Below, one piece after another: positions 8,556 through 18,054 of a DNA stretch of 64,000 bases. The notes below the pieces were generated by a model. It made no database searches. It was not told the origin of the DNA and saw only the letters and a program-made list of their open reading frames with translations. Origin of the DNA: an uncultured Clostridia bacterium (GTDB lineage Bacteria > Bacillota > Clostridia > Oscillospirales > Oscillospiraceae). The position numbers and the translations under genes are program-made. The DNA lies in contig CALBGG010000088.1 of the NCBI GenBank assembly GCA_937893605.1, positions 1 to 64,000 on the forward strand, given 5' to 3'. The first letter of the stretch is position 1; the number at the start of each line of letters is the position of its first letter.

Positions 8556-8580
8556 TTACATCATTTCCCGAGGTAAAACT

Positions 8581-9822
8581 ATGGCAAGAACAGACGACAG
8601 AAAGAGCATCCGCTGCTCGTTCTGCGGAAAAACACAGGCACAGGTCGGCAGACTCATTGCCGGCAACGGCGCATATATCTGCGATGAGTGCATCAATCTC
8701 TGCATGAGCATTATCGCCGAGGATGAGCAGGCTCCAGTGCATGACAATCAGGGAAACCGCCTGCGCTTTGAGGATCTCCCCAAACCCGCCGATATCAAAA
8801 AGCGTCTTGATGAGTACATTGTCGGGCAGGAAAGGGCTAAGGTAGTATTATCGGTGGCGGTGTATAACCACTATAAGCGCATCCTTTTTGCCGGAGAAAA
8901 CGACGTAGAGCTTCAAAAGAGCAACATTCTGCTCATTGGCCCGACCGGAAGCGGCAAGACCCTGTTCGCCCAGTCGCTGGCCAAGATGCTTAATGTGCCC
9001 TTCGCCATCGCGGATGCGACCACTCTGACAGAGGCGGGCTACGTTGGCGAGGACGTTGAGAATATTCTCCTGCGTCTCCTGCAGGCAGCCGATTTTGATC
9101 TTGAACGGGCCGAAAAGGGTATCATATATATCGACGAGATCGACAAGATCGCCCGCAAGAGCGAAAATACATCGATAACGCGCGATGTCTCCGGCGAGGG
9201 TGTGCAGCAGGCACTTTTGAAGCTGCTTGAAGGCACGATTGCGAACGTTCCGCCTCAGGGCGGGCGCAAGCATCCGCATCAGGAATTTATAAAAGTAGAT
9301 ACGACAAACATACTTTTCATCTGCGGCGGCGCTTTTGACGGTCTTGATAAGATCATAGAAAAGCGCACAGAGAAAAAGAGCATGGGCTTCGGCGCGGAGA
9401 TAAAGAGCTCGACAGAGCGCGACGTCGGCGAGCTTTTGAAGCAGGCACAGCAGCACGATCTTTTGAAGTTCGGTATTATCCCCGAACTCATCGGCCGCCT
9501 GCCTGTTATAGCGCCGCTGACATCCTTAAAGCGCGATGACCTCGTCCGCATACTTACAGAACCCAAGAATGCCATGACCAAGCAGTATGAGGCGCTCATG
9601 GGCTATGACGGAGTTAAGCTCGTATATGATAAGGAAGCACTCGAGGCAATAGCCGATAAAGCTATCGAGATGAAGATCGGCGCCCGCGGACTGCGAAGCG
9701 TGATGGAGGGAATAATGACCGACATCATGTACAAAGTGCCGTCCGAGCACGATATCGAGGAAGTAATTGTCACTGCCGACTGCGTGAAAAACGGAACCGG
9801 CCCCGACGTAATACGCAAATGA
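8581..9822 (+). CDS. clpX: ATP-dependent Clp protease ATP-binding subunit ClpX
   Basis: This AAA+ unfoldase feeds substrates to ClpP. The N-terminal zinc-binding domain has C12, C15, C34 and C37 (CSFCGK and ICDECI). Walker A is GPTGSGKT and Walker B is IIYIDEIDK; the GYVGEDVE pore segment is present. Length is 413 residues, normal for the family. The ATG at 8581 follows GAGGT; an extension to 8530 would read through the intergenic hairpin and is rejected. The gene ends 10 bases before a clear terminator. Confidence 0.97.
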   Translation: MARTDDRKSIRCSFCGKTQAQVGRLIAGNGAYICDECINLCMSIIAEDEQAPVHDNQGNRLRFEDLPKPADIKKRLDEYIVGQERAKVVLSVAVYNHYKRILFAGENDVELQKSNILLIGPTGSGKTLFAQSLAKMLNVPFAIADATTLTEAGYVGEDVENILLRLLQAADFDLERAEKGIIYIDEIDKIARKSENTSITRDVSGEGVQQALLKLLEGTIANVPPQGGRKHPHQEFIKVDTTNILFICGGAFDGLDKIIEKRTEKKSMGFGAEIKSSTERDVGELLKQAQQHDLLKFGIIPELIGRLPVIAPLTSLKRDDLVRILTEPKNAMTKQYEALMGYDGVKLVYDKEALEAIADKAIEMKIGARGLRSVMEGIMTDIMYKVPSEHDIEEVIVTADCVKNGTGPDVIRK

Positions 9823-9831
9823 TACAACATG

Positions 9832-9867
9832 GCAAGACGGGGCGCTGCCCTGTCTTGCTGCGTTTTT
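9832..9867 (+). terminator. Rho-independent terminator after clpX
   Basis: A 12-bp stem (9832-9843 with 9847-9858, one G-U pair) with a 3-base loop is followed four bases later by TTTTT. It separates clpX from lon, yet I see no good promoter for lon between them, so read-through is likely. Confidence 0.8.
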
Positions 9868-9903
9868 ATCCCTATTTTTTGTCCCTCAGAAGGAGGTAAG
9901 CAT

Positions 9904-12306
9904 ATGAATCAGAATAAGAAAATACCCGACCGCGCAATGGCTATATTGCCGCTGCGAGGCCTTAACATATTCCCCGGAATGCTCCTGAGCTTTGACGTTG
10001 AGCGTCCGATATCGCTCGCGGCGCTGAATTTTGCGCAGAACTCCGATCAGGAGATATTTCTTATTGCGCAAAAGGACATATCAAACGATATGCCTGAGCC
10101 CAATGATCTTTATGAATACGGAGTAGTCTGCCGTATTCGTCAGCTCGTGCGCCAGCCAGGAGGCAAGCTATGCAAGGTCATGGCAGAGGGCATTTACAGG
10201 GGCAGAATATCATCTCTAAGCTCCGAACAGCCGTATTTTTTCGGAGATATCGAAAGCGTTCCCGACAAGGCTGAGAAGGTAGCAGCCGACCGCAAGGAAG
10301 CGCTGATGCGCACGACCGTCGGCCTGTTTGACGAGTATGTGCAGCTTGTCGGCAGCATGCCGCCCGAAATGCTCCTCAATCTTGTCGTCAGTCGCGACCC
10401 TGCCTTCGTTGCCGACTACACGGCGCAGAACGTGCGCTTTGACTACCGGCAAAAGCAGGCGCTCCTGGAGGAACTGCATCCCTGCCGAAGACTTGAGATG
10501 CTCATCGATATGCTCAATCATGAGCTTAACATCATGAGTATCGAACAGGAGCTCACCGAAGCAACAAACGAGCAGGTAAACCGCAGTCAGCGCGATTACT
10601 ATCTGCGTGAGCAGATGAAAATAATCCAGCAGGAGCTCGGTGAGGACGATATGACCGATGATATCGGTGAATACCGTCAGAAGATCCGCGGCCTGAAGCT
10701 TTCGCAGGAGATTGAAGAGAAGCTTCTCAAGGAAGTAGCTCACCTTGCAAAGCAGCCCTTCGGCTCGACAGAGGCTACGGTCATCCGCGGTTATCTTGAC
10801 GTATGCCTTGAGCTGCCGTGGAACATTAAAACCGAGGAGACACGGGATATAGAAAAAGCGCGCAAGACTCTCGATGAGGATCACTTCGGTCTTGAAAAGG
10901 TCAAACAGCGCGTTATCGAATACCTTGCCGTCAGGCAACTGGCCCCCAAGGCCGGCGGAAGCCTGCTGTGCCTTGTCGGCCCTCCGGGCACGGGCAAGAC
11001 GAGCATTGCGATGAGTATCGCCCGTGCAACGAACCGCAAGTGTGTCCGTATATCACTCGGCGGCGTCCATGACGAGGCGGAGATACGAGGACACAGAAAG
11101 ACCTATGTCGGCGCAATGCCCGGCAGGATCATCTCCGGCATTCGTCAGGCAAAGAGCATGAACCCCGTCATGGTGCTTGACGAGATCGATAAGCTCGGCT
11201 CGGACTACCGCGGCGATCCCTCTGCGGCACTGCTTGAAGCGCTCGATCCCGAGCAGAACTCGACGTTCCGTGATAACTTCCTCGAAGTGCCTTTTGACCT
11301 GTCGGACGTATTTTTCATAACGACCGCAAACTCGCTCGACACAATACCCAGGGCTCTGCTCGATCGTATGGAAGTCATTGAGCTTTCAAGCTATACCGAT
11401 GAGGAAAAGCTAAGCATCGCAAAGGGACACCTGCTTCCGAAGCAGCGCAAAAAGCACGGCCTGAAGGCCTCTCAGCTTAAAGTCAGCGATGATGCGATAC
11501 GCGAGATAATAACATATTACACGCGTGAATCTGGAGTTCGGAATCTTGAACGTCAGATAGCTGCACTGTGCCGCAAGGCCGCCGTTGCGATCGCCGACGG
11601 CGAGCGAAAGAGTCTGTCCCTGCGCTCGGGAGCATTGCAGCCGTATCTCGGCTCACCTAAATTCAAACCCGAGCAGCGCAGGATGAACGATGAGATCGGA
11701 CTTGTGCGCGGCCTTGCGTGGACAAGCGTCGGAGGAGAGGTGCTCGACGTTGAAGTGGCCGTTGTCGACGGCAGCGGAAAGCTTGAACTCACCGGCAATC
11801 TCGGCAAGGTCATGCAGGAGTCCTGCCATGCGGCGATGACCTGCATAAGAAGCCGTGCAAATAAGCTCGGCATCGACGCTGATTTTTACAAAACAAAGGA
11901 TATACATATCCACTTTCCGGAGGGAGCGATACCCAAGGACGGGCCTTCGGCGGGAGTTACAGTATGCACGGCTATCGTCTCGGCGCTGACAGGTACGCCA
12001 GTGCGCCGTGATATCGCAATGACGGGCGAGATCAGCCTGCGCGGCAGGGTCATGCCCATTGGCGGCCTCAAGGAAAAGACCATGGCTGCCATGCGAAACG
12101 GCGTCGGCACCGTGATAATCCCTGCCGATAACGAGCCCGATCTTGACGAGATAGACCCGACGGTGCGCAAGGCGCTCAACTTTGTGCTTGCCGACAAGGT
12201 CGATAAGGTGCTCGAGACTGCGTTAGCGCATAAGGATGCCGATAATAAGCCCGAGGTCATCATGCCTGTTTCGGGTAAGAAGTCCCGGCCGGGTATAAGA
12301 CAGTAG
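9904..12306 (+). CDS. lon: ATP-dependent protease Lon
   Basis: Lon degrades misfolded and regulatory proteins. Domains in order are an N-terminal LON substrate-binding domain (about residues 1-190, starting AILPLRGLNIFPGM), a helical region, an AAA+ module with GPPGTGKT and VMVLDEIDK, and a C-terminal protease whose catalytic serine is in PKDGPSAGVT, with the partner lysine further on in GGLKEKTM. Length is 800 residues. The AGAAGGAGG ribosome site (9889-9897) selects ATG 9904; the earlier in-frame codon at 9829 sits in the terminator region. It is followed after 7 bases by engB. Confidence 0.96.
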   Translation: MNQNKKIPDRAMAILPLRGLNIFPGMLLSFDVERPISLAALNFAQNSDQEIFLIAQKDISNDMPEPNDLYEYGVVCRIRQLVRQPGGKLCKVMAEGIYRGRISSLSSEQPYFFGDIESVPDKAEKVAADRKEALMRTTVGLFDEYVQLVGSMPPEMLLNLVVSRDPAFVADYTAQNVRFDYRQKQALLEELHPCRRLEMLIDMLNHELNIMSIEQELTEATNEQVNRSQRDYYLREQMKIIQQELGEDDMTDDIGEYRQKIRGLKLSQEIEEKLLKEVAHLAKQPFGSTEATVIRGYLDVCLELPWNIKTEETRDIEKARKTLDEDHFGLEKVKQRVIEYLAVRQLAPKAGGSLLCLVGPPGTGKTSIAMSIARATNRKCVRISLGGVHDEAEIRGHRKTYVGAMPGRIISGIRQAKSMNPVMVLDEIDKLGSDYRGDPSAALLEALDPEQNSTFRDNFLEVPFDLSDVFFITTANSLDTIPRALLDRMEVIELSSYTDEEKLSIAKGHLLPKQRKKHGLKASQLKVSDDAIREIITYYTRESGVRNLERQIAALCRKAAVAIADGERKSLSLRSGALQPYLGSPKFKPEQRRMNDEIGLVRGLAWTSVGGEVLDVEVAVVDGSGKLELTGNLGKVMQESCHAAMTCIRSRANKLGIDADFYKTKDIHIHFPEGAIPKDGPSAGVTVCTAIVSALTGTPVRRDIAMTGEISLRGRVMPIGGLKEKTMAAMRNGVGTVIIPADNEPDLDEIDPTVRKALNFVLADKVDKVLETALAHKDADNKPEVIMPVSGKKSRPGIRQ

Positions 12307-12313
12307 GTGAAAC

Positions 12314-12904
12314 ATGGCCGAACTTAACATAAATAAAGCGGAGTTTATAAAAAGCGCGGCTGTGCCCGAGAGCTTTATCCGAGATGCGCTGCCGAACATC
12401 GTTTTTTCCGGCAAATCCAATGTCGGCAAATCCTCGGTTATAAACAGACTTTTAAACCGGAAAAACTTTGCCAGAGTTGGACAGTCTCCCGGAAAGACGA
12501 TACATGTGAATTATTTTCTCATAGACAAGAAGGCCTATTTCGTTGATCTACCCGGCTACGGCTATGCCAAGGTATCGAAGGCCGAGCGCGAGCGCTGGGG
12601 AAAGCTTATGGAGCAGTTTTTTGCAATTGACGGGCTTATAGACCTTGGCGTAATGATCGTCGACTCGCGCCATAAGCCCACTGCCGATGACGTTACGATG
12701 GCGCAGTGGTTCAAAAGCACGGGCTGCCCGCTTGTCGTTGCCGCAAACAAATCCGATAAGCTCAAAAAGAGCGAGATCGAGCCTAATCTTGAGCTTATTC
12801 GCCTGACTCTCGGCCTTGATGATGAAACACCTCTAATCCTGTTTTCAGCCGAAAAGGGGAGAGGAAGCGACGAACTTATGTCGCAGATACTCAAACACAT
12901 TTGA
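12314..12904 (+). CDS. engB: Ribosome biogenesis GTP-binding protein YsxC/EngB
   Basis: A small TRAFAC-class GTPase (196 residues) needed for 50S subunit assembly. G1 is GKSNVGKSS, G3 lies in DLPGYG, and G4 is NKSDK. The lead-in PESF and the FARVGQSPGKT switch segment are family-typical. It follows lon with a 7-base gap, a conserved pairing in Firmicutes, and is followed 11 bases later by the M50 protease gene. Confidence 0.96.
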   Translation: MAELNINKAEFIKSAAVPESFIRDALPNIVFSGKSNVGKSSVINRLLNRKNFARVGQSPGKTIHVNYFLIDKKAYFVDLPGYGYAKVSKAERERWGKLMEQFFAIDGLIDLGVMIVDSRHKPTADDVTMAQWFKSTGCPLVVAANKSDKLKKSEIEPNLELIRLTLGLDDETPLILFSAEKGRGSDELMSQILKHI

Positions 12905-12915
12905 GGTAGTGCTCT

Positions 12916-13608
12916 ATGAATTCATTTGGTGATGTAATGCGAAACCTTGACTGGTCGGTGATCACGAACATGCTCATGTCCGTCATACCGGCGCTCGTGT
13001 GCATAACGCTCCATGAGCTCAGTCACGGCTATGTCGCATACAGATTGGGAGACAATACCGCAAAAAACATGGGCAGACTCACGCTCAACCCCATTAAGCA
13101 CATTGACATTGTCGGCCTTATAATGATGATCGCATTTAAATTCGGCTGGGCAAAGCCCGTGCCGGTAGATATGCGCAACTTTAAGCACCCAAAGCGCGAT
13201 ATGGCTATAACCGCGCTTGCAGGGCCTGTATCAAATGTTCTGATCTGCTGCGTTGTGCTGTTTATATATGGCATCATTTTCCTGCCATGCACTCTGTCGG
13301 GCAGTGAGTTTTTGGGCGATGTGCTTGATATGGTATACTTAACTGCCTATTTGAGCATAGCTCTCGCCGTATTTAATATCATACCCGTGCCTCCGCTGGA
13401 CGGCTCGAAGGTGCTGTTTTCGCTTATGAGCGACGAGGCTTATTATAAGCTCATGCGTTACGAGCGCTACGGAATGCTGCTTCTGCTCGTGCTTGTAGCC
13501 ACAAACGTTCTCGGCCGGCCGCTTCAGACGGTTACCGGTGCAGTATTTAAATTCCTGTTTGCGTTTGCCGAATGGGGCTATGACCTCTCGAGCATACTGT
13601 TTTATTGA
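12916..13608 (+). CDS. Site-2 protease family (M50) membrane metalloprotease
   Basis: The 230-residue protein is mostly hydrophobic, with several membrane segments. The zinc ligands are in HELSHG (H33, E34, H37), and the second motif is NIIPVPPLDGSK, in which the aspartate is the third ligand. This compact form resembles the YwhC/Rip-like group rather than RseP, because no PDZ domain is present. It often neighbours scpA-scpB in Clostridia, as it does here. The natural substrate is unknown. Confidence 0.88.
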   Translation: MNSFGDVMRNLDWSVITNMLMSVIPALVCITLHELSHGYVAYRLGDNTAKNMGRLTLNPIKHIDIVGLIMMIAFKFGWAKPVPVDMRNFKHPKRDMAITALAGPVSNVLICCVVLFIYGIIFLPCTLSGSEFLGDVLDMVYLTAYLSIALAVFNIIPVPPLDGSKVLFSLMSDEAYYKLMRYERYGMLLLLVLVATNVLGRPLQTVTGAVFKFLFAFAEWGYDLSSILFY

Positions 13609-13610
13609 CA

Positions 13611-14393
13611 ATGGATAATCCGACTTTTCATCTTGACAGCGTGGTTAAGGATAAAAATGAGCTGCAGGACTTTGACGGTCCGCTCAGCCTTATTCTCATG
13701 CTGCTGTCAAAAAACAAAATAGAGATACGGGATATCAAAATATCCGAGATACTCGAGCAGTATCTTGAATACCTCGAGCAGATGGAGAAAATGGATCTTG
13801 AGATAACGAGCGAGTTCGTGCAGATGGCCTCGCACCTGCTTTATATCAAGACCCGCACGCTCCTTGCCGGCGAGGAAGAAGTCAGTGAGCTTGAAGAACT
13901 CATGACGTCTCTTGAGCAGCTCAAATGCAAGGATATCTATACGGCCGTGCAAAAGATAACTCCGGAGCTTAAAAAAGCCTCGGAAAAGGGACTTTTATAC
14001 TATGCCAAGCTTCCCGAACCGCTGCCTGACATAAAACGCGAGTATGAGTATCGCCATGAGCCGGCAGATCTGTTCCGTGCGCTGTACACCGTTATAACGC
14101 GAGGCGGAAAGCCGGCAGAGCCCGAGCTTGCTCACCGTCTTGCGCCATCGCGCATAGTGTACGAGGTGCGGACAAAAAGCCGTGAGCTTATCGACAGGCT
14201 GCAAAATGGTCCTGCAAAGCTTTCAGAGCTTTACTCAGATTGCCGCAGCCGGTCTGAGATCGTAGCAACGTTTATCTCCATTTTGGAGCTGTGCAGTATG
14301 GGCAGCGTTGAGCTCACAGGCGATGAGAGAGACTATACACTCTCGTTCACCGGCGGCGACGTCGGAGAAATTTTGGACAGAATAGTAGAGTAG
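13611..14393 (+). CDS. scpA: Segregation and condensation protein A
   Basis: ScpA is the kleisin that bridges the SMC ATPase in the chromosome condensation complex. The N-terminus has the diagnostic FDGPLSLILMLL, and the coiled region with MASHLLYIKTR follows. Length is 260 residues. The ATG at 13611 lies 2 bases after the M50 stop with no ribosome site, so translation is probably coupled; a TTG at 13605 that overlaps that stop is an alternative. scpB follows after 8 bases. Confidence 0.93.
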   Translation: MDNPTFHLDSVVKDKNELQDFDGPLSLILMLLSKNKIEIRDIKISEILEQYLEYLEQMEKMDLEITSEFVQMASHLLYIKTRTLLAGEEEVSELEELMTSLEQLKCKDIYTAVQKITPELKKASEKGLLYYAKLPEPLPDIKREYEYRHEPADLFRALYTVITRGGKPAEPELAHRLAPSRIVYEVRTKSRELIDRLQNGPAKLSELYSDCRSRSEIVATFISILELCSMGSVELTGDERDYTLSFTGGDVGEILDRIVE

Positions 14394-14401
14394 GGTTTGT
14401 A

Positions 14402-15004
14402 ATGGAAACAGAGAATATAAAGTCGGCCGTTGAAGCAATACTTTTTGCGGCGGGCGAGCCCGTTCCCGCAGCGCGCATATCGCTGATCCTCGAGGTCGAG
14501 GAGGATGAGGTATTCGCGGCGGCTAAGGAGCTTGCCGATGAATACAGCTTCGGCATGCGCGGCATGCGTATACTCACGCTCGACAACAAGCTTCAAATGT
14601 GCTCGTCGCCCGAATATGCCGCGGTGATAAGCAAAACGCTCGAGCAGCGCAAGCCGCCGATGCTGTCGCAGCCTGCACTTGAAACGCTTGCCGTCGTTGC
14701 GTATTTTCAGCCCGTCACGAGGGCATATATCGATCAGGTGCGCGGAGTTGACAGCTCTTATACTGTCGGTGTTCTAATAGATCGCGGCCTTATAGAGCGC
14801 TGCGGAAAGCTCGACGTTCCCGGCAGACCGTCTCTTTTGCGCACAACGGACATTTTTCTACGCACGATGGGTGTCAGCAAGCTCGAGGAGCTTCCCGAGC
14901 TTCCGGACATAAGCTCCGGCGACGGAGTCAAAAAGCTTGAGGACGCTATCGAGAAGCTCAGCACAGTCGGCGATAATCAGCTCCAGATGGAGGAGCTTAA
15001 ATAA
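14402..15004 (+). CDS. scpB: Segregation and condensation protein B
   Basis: Partner of ScpA in the SMC complex, built of two winged-helix domains. The start KSAVEAILFAAGEPV and the motif LETLAVVAYFQPVTRA are characteristic, and the later R-G-V-D segment belongs to the second winged helix. Length is 200 residues. It is the second gene in a likely scpA-scpB-DUF2953-gerW-dacF-rluB transcription unit. Confidence 0.94.
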   Translation: METENIKSAVEAILFAAGEPVPAARISLILEVEEDEVFAAAKELADEYSFGMRGMRILTLDNKLQMCSSPEYAAVISKTLEQRKPPMLSQPALETLAVVAYFQPVTRAYIDQVRGVDSSYTVGVLIDRGLIERCGKLDVPGRPSLLRTTDIFLRTMGVSKLEELPELPDISSGDGVKKLEDAIEKLSTVGDNQLQMEELK

Positions 15005-15016
15005 GTCTTTGGGGTG

Positions 15017-15694
15017 ATGCGCTTGGCGCTTGTTATCATCTTAATACTTTTGGCAGCCGTTATGCTCATTCCTTTGGGCGTGTACGCCTCGTATGCCGAC
15101 GGCAGCTTCACGCTCTCGGCTCATGCGTGGTTTTATAAGCTCGTACTGTATCCTCCGAAGGAGAAAAAGCCGAAGCCCGAGTTCGAAGAGCCGACAGAGG
15201 CGGATGCGGAAAACGAGGAAAAGCCTAAAAAAAACTTTTCCCCCGGCTTTACGCTCAATGACTGGCTGGAGCTTGCAAAGGTCGCACTAAAGGCGCTCCG
15301 ACGCTTTAAAAACGGTGTATATTTCGACCTTATAAGGCTCATGGCGGTCATATCGGCGCCTGATCCGTATGATGCCGTAATGCGTTACAACGCAGTAAAC
15401 GGCTTCGTGGGCTCCGTTATACCGTTTTTTGAAAGCGAGTTTAGAGTAAAAGAAAAAGATATATATATCGGCCTTGATATGAACGGCGGCAAAAGCAAAG
15501 CCTCGTTTGAGCTTTCCGCATCCGTGCGGGTGGGAACGATACTGACGCTGGGAGTTGCCGCGGGCTTTGGATTTCTGAAAATTCTGATAAAAAACAGGAT
15601 ACGGCGTATCCGTGAAAGGGTGGCACGCAATGGAGAACAACAAACTGAGCGAAATGATGCAGTCAACGATGAGCAGCATAAAGGATCTTGTTGA
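15017..15694 (+). CDS. DUF2953 family protein
   Basis: A protein of about 225 residues with one N-terminal membrane segment or signal anchor (L-A-L-V-I-I-L-I-L-L-A-A-V) and an acidic/proline-rich KEKKPKPEFEEPTEA region near residues 48-65. The pairing with gerW is typical of DUF2953 proteins in spore-formers, where a spore-related role is suspected but unproven. Starts at GTG 15014, ATG 15017 or TTG 15023 are all possible; GGGGTG at 15011-15016 is best spaced for the TTG. The end overlaps gerW by 65 bases. Confidence 0.75.
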   Translation: MRLALVIILILLAAVMLIPLGVYASYADGSFTLSAHAWFYKLVLYPPKEKKPKPEFEEPTEADAENEEKPKKNFSPGFTLNDWLELAKVALKALRRFKNGVYFDLIRLMAVISAPDPYDAVMRYNAVNGFVGSVIPFFESEFRVKEKDIYIGLDMNGGKSKASFELSASVRVGTILTLGVAAGFGFLKILIKNRIRRIRERVARNGEQQTERNDAVNDEQHKGSC

Positions 15695-16007
15695 AGTAAA
15701 CAACATCGTCGGTGAGCCCATAGTCACGCCTGACGGGCAGACGATCATACCTATATCGAAGCTGAGCTTCGGCTTCGGCGGAGCGGGCAGCGACTCGCTC
15801 GGCGGCAGCAAGCAGGGCTACGGCGGCGGCAGCGCGGCGGCGGTCAAGATCGAGCCCATCGGATTTCTTGTCGTCAAGGACGACGGTGTGCGCATGATTA
15901 ACGTTGCGCCTCCTGCGAAAAACGGTGTTGACAGGATCATCGACATGGTGCCGGATGTAATGGATAAAATAGAAAGCATTGCAAACAATAATAAGAAAGC
16001 CGATTAA
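15630..16007 (+). CDS. gerW: GerW/YtfJ family spore protein
   Basis: 125 residues. The N-terminal helix (LSEMMQSTMSSIKDLVEVN) is followed by VGEPIVTPDGQTIIPISK, then a glycine-rich stretch, and AVKIEPIGFLVV, which together define the YtfJ/GerW family. In Bacillus the homologue is needed for spore germination lysozyme sensitivity and the SleB response. ATG 15630 is preceded by AAAGGG. The overlap with DUF2953 and the shared strand suggest co-expression. The gene supports an endospore-forming host. Confidence 0.9.
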   Translation: MENNKLSEMMQSTMSSIKDLVEVNNIVGEPIVTPDGQTIIPISKLSFGFGGAGSDSLGGSKQGYGGGSAAAVKIEPIGFLVVKDDGVRMINVAPPAKNGVDRIIDMVPDVMDKIESIANNNKKAD

Positions 16008-16061
16008 AACAACTTAATTTCGTCAATAATAAGCACTGCCGGAAAGGTGGTGCTTGTTTTG

Positions 16062-17201
16062 ATGAAAAAAATTATTTCAGCCGTTATAGCTGCTGCCTGC
16101 GCACTGTCGCTGCTGCCGGTTTCGGCTCTCGCCGACGAGAAGCACGAGCTGTCGGCTCACAGTGCGATAGTCCTTTGCGCCGATACAGGCGACGTACTGT
16201 TTGAAAAAAACGCGGATGAGCGCATGCTTATTGCGAGCATAACAAAGATAATGACAGCTATCGTTGTCATTGAAAACGCCGATCTTAACGAACAAATAGT
16301 AATAAAACCCGAATGGAGCGCGATCGAAGGCTCAAGCATGTACGCAAATCCCGGCCAAAGCTACACCGTGCGCGAGCTTTTATACGGCATGATGCTCAAT
16401 TCCGGCAACGATGCAGCTGCGGCCTTGGCTTGCACTCTCTGCGGTGATGAGACCGGCTTTGCCGAAAAGATGAACGAGAAGGCTCGGGAGATCGGACTTG
16501 AAAACACGTCGTTCAGAAACCCGCACGGACTTGATGACGAGGGGCACTATTCAACCGCCCGCGATATGGCGCGCCTAACGGCTTATTGTATGCAAAACGA
16601 TACATTTAAGGACATCGTATCTGCAAGCTGCGCCGTCATAAAGGGCGTGACGTATTATAACCACAACCGCCTGCTGCGAGAGTATGAGGGCTGTATAGGC
16701 GTAAAAACCGGATATACAATAGCCGCCGGAAGAACGCTCGTAAGCTGCGCCGAGCGTGGAGGTATGCGCCTTATATGCGTGACGCTCAGCGCGCCCGATG
16801 ACTGGAACGACCATAAATACCTGCTGGATAAGGCGTTTTCGGAAAATCGTATAGTCAGCTATAGTGCCGACAACTTCAGAGTATCTCTCGATGTCGCCTC
16901 AGCCGCTTTCGGCACCGCAGATGCTGTGCCGAAAGAAGAAATTAAGCTTCTTGTGAGTTCGGATGATGAGATTGACGTTAAGCTCGAAGTGCCGCACGTT
17001 CTGTTTGCAGGCGGCATAGAGGGTGAAAGGGTAGGAGCACTGAGTGTATTTATAAACGGCTCTCTTGCAGCTCGGGAGGATTTGGTTTATACTAAAGATG
17101 TTAAGGTCGATTCCGCTCAGAGGCTCACACTCTATGAGCGTATATTCAGAATATTTGACACGGCCATGAGACCGTATTACATTGGAGGAGACACAAAATG
17201 A
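16062..17201 (+). CDS. dacF: D-alanyl-D-alanine carboxypeptidase, DacF type
   Basis: A penicillin-binding S11 peptidase that trims the pentapeptide of peptidoglycan. A signal peptide (residues 1-24, ending S-A-L-A) is followed by the active-site motifs S59-I-T-K62, S114-G-N and K215-T-G. A C-terminal PBP5-like domain follows. Length is 379 residues. AAAGGTGG (16043-16050) places the start at ATG 16062, or at TTG 16059. In Bacillus dacF is a sporulation gene; the link here to gerW and scpAB is by position only. Confidence 0.92.
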   Translation: MKKIISAVIAAACALSLLPVSALADEKHELSAHSAIVLCADTGDVLFEKNADERMLIASITKIMTAIVVIENADLNEQIVIKPEWSAIEGSSMYANPGQSYTVRELLYGMMLNSGNDAAAALACTLCGDETGFAEKMNEKAREIGLENTSFRNPHGLDDEGHYSTARDMARLTAYCMQNDTFKDIVSASCAVIKGVTYYNHNRLLREYEGCIGVKTGYTIAAGRTLVSCAERGGMRLICVTLSAPDDWNDHKYLLDKAFSENRIVSYSADNFRVSLDVASAAFGTADAVPKEEIKLLVSSDDEIDVKLEVPHVLFAGGIEGERVGALSVFINGSLAAREDLVYTKDVKVDSAQRLTLYERIFRIFDTAMRPYYIGGDTK

Positions 17202-17905
17202 GGCAGCGTCTTCAAAAGCTTATATCTGCCGCCGGAATGGCGTCGCGCCGCAGAAGCGAGGAGCTGATAAAAGCAGGCAAGGTTACCGTAAACGGCATCC
17301 CGGCCTCAATTGGAGACAGCGCAGATCCCGAAACCGACATTATCTGCGTTGACGGCAGGCTTTTGGCCGAGCCTGCCGAGCGGACGTACATAATTCTGTA
17401 TAAGCCGCGCGGCTATGTCACAACTCTCAAGGACGAAAAGAATCGCCGCTGCGTCAGCGAGCTTGTCAAGGATATCGGCGTTCGCCTTTACCCCGTGGGA
17501 AGACTCGATATGTATTCCGAAGGGCTTCTTATCATGACCGATGACGGAGAGTTTGCAAACCGTCTAATGCACCCATCATCGCAGACGGATAAGACCTATC
17601 ACGCATGGGTCAATGGGAAATGCAGTGAAACTGCGCTCAAGGTGCTGAGAAGTCCGCTCGTCATAGACGGGTACAGAATAAGGCCGGCCGAGGTTGAGGT
17701 CATAAGATCGGGAAATGATTATACGCAGCTGTCAATCCGCATCCATGAGGGTCGAAACCGCCAGATCAGGAAAATGTGCGACTGCGCCGGGCTCAAGCTC
17801 ACAAAGCTTAAACGCGTATCGGAGGGCAATCTGTCGCTCGGAGAGCTCAAGCCCGGCCGATGGAGGTACCTTACAGAGGATGAATTGCAAGATATGTTGA
17901 CTTAA
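17198..17905 (+). CDS. rluB: Ribosomal large subunit pseudouridine synthase, RluB/RsuA family
   Basis: An N-terminal S4 RNA-binding domain (RLQKLISAAGMASRRRSEEL) is followed by the catalytic domain with GRLDMYSEGLLIMTDDG, in which the aspartate of GRLD is the nucleophile. The 235-residue length and the motif R-N-R-Q-I-R-K-M favour the RsuA/RluB branch. In the common scp cluster of Firmicutes this gene is RluB, which modifies 23S rRNA. The ATG overlaps the dacF stop by 4 bases. Confidence 0.9.
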   Translation: MRQRLQKLISAAGMASRRRSEELIKAGKVTVNGIPASIGDSADPETDIICVDGRLLAEPAERTYIILYKPRGYVTTLKDEKNRRCVSELVKDIGVRLYPVGRLDMYSEGLLIMTDDGEFANRLMHPSSQTDKTYHAWVNGKCSETALKVLRSPLVIDGYRIRPAEVEVIRSGNDYTQLSIRIHEGRNRQIRKMCDCAGLKLTKLKRVSEGNLSLGELKPGRWRYLTEDELQDMLT

Positions 17906-17940
17906 TGAAGCTTCAAAACTTAAAAACTTTTATTTAGGCG

Positions 17941-17972
17941 CCCCAAACTTGAGCTTGTTTGCAAGTTTGGGG
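17941..17972. repeat. 11-bp inverted repeat downstream of rluB
   Basis: CCCCAAACTTG (17941-17951) is the exact complement of CAAGTTTGGGG (17962-17972), around a 10-base loop. It could end transcription of the scpA-rluB unit, but it is followed by A rather than T residues, so it is a weak terminator at best. Confidence 0.6.
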
Positions 17973-17977
17973 TAAAA

Positions 17978-18002
17978 AAATTGCAAAATGCTATTGCAAT
18001 TT
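17978..18002. promoter_or_regulatory. Operator-like palindrome ahead of the RpiR regulator
   Basis: AAATTGCAA (17978-17986) and TTGCAATTT (17994-18002) form a perfect 9-bp inverted repeat with a 7-base spacer. The right half contains the -35 box of the regulator's promoter. RpiR-family proteins bind such palindromes as dimers, so autoregulation is a reasonable inference. Confidence 0.55.
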
Positions 18003-18022
18003 GAGCGAATTGAAAGTAGAAT
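17994..18022 (+). promoter_or_regulatory. Promoter of the RpiR regulator gene
   Basis: TTGCAA at 17994-17999 and TAGAAT at 18017-18022 are separated by 17 bases. The predicted start near 18029 leaves a 26-base leader with ribosome site GGAG at 18042-18045. Confidence 0.6.
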
Positions 18023-18054
18023 ATAGCGTATGTTTTAACATGGAGATGACAAGA

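Noticed and set aside
8530..8580. Extended clpX start at 8530
   Set aside because: It lies in the intergenic hairpin with no ribosome site; the zinc-finger N-terminus of ClpX aligns with ATG 8581 after GAGGT.
9829..9903. Extended lon start at 9829
   Set aside because: The extra residues would be read through the clpX terminator; AGAAGGAGG before ATG 9904 is decisive.
17941..17972. Rho-independent terminator for rluB
   Set aside because: The stem is good but an A run, not a T run, follows it, so I list it only as an inverted repeat.
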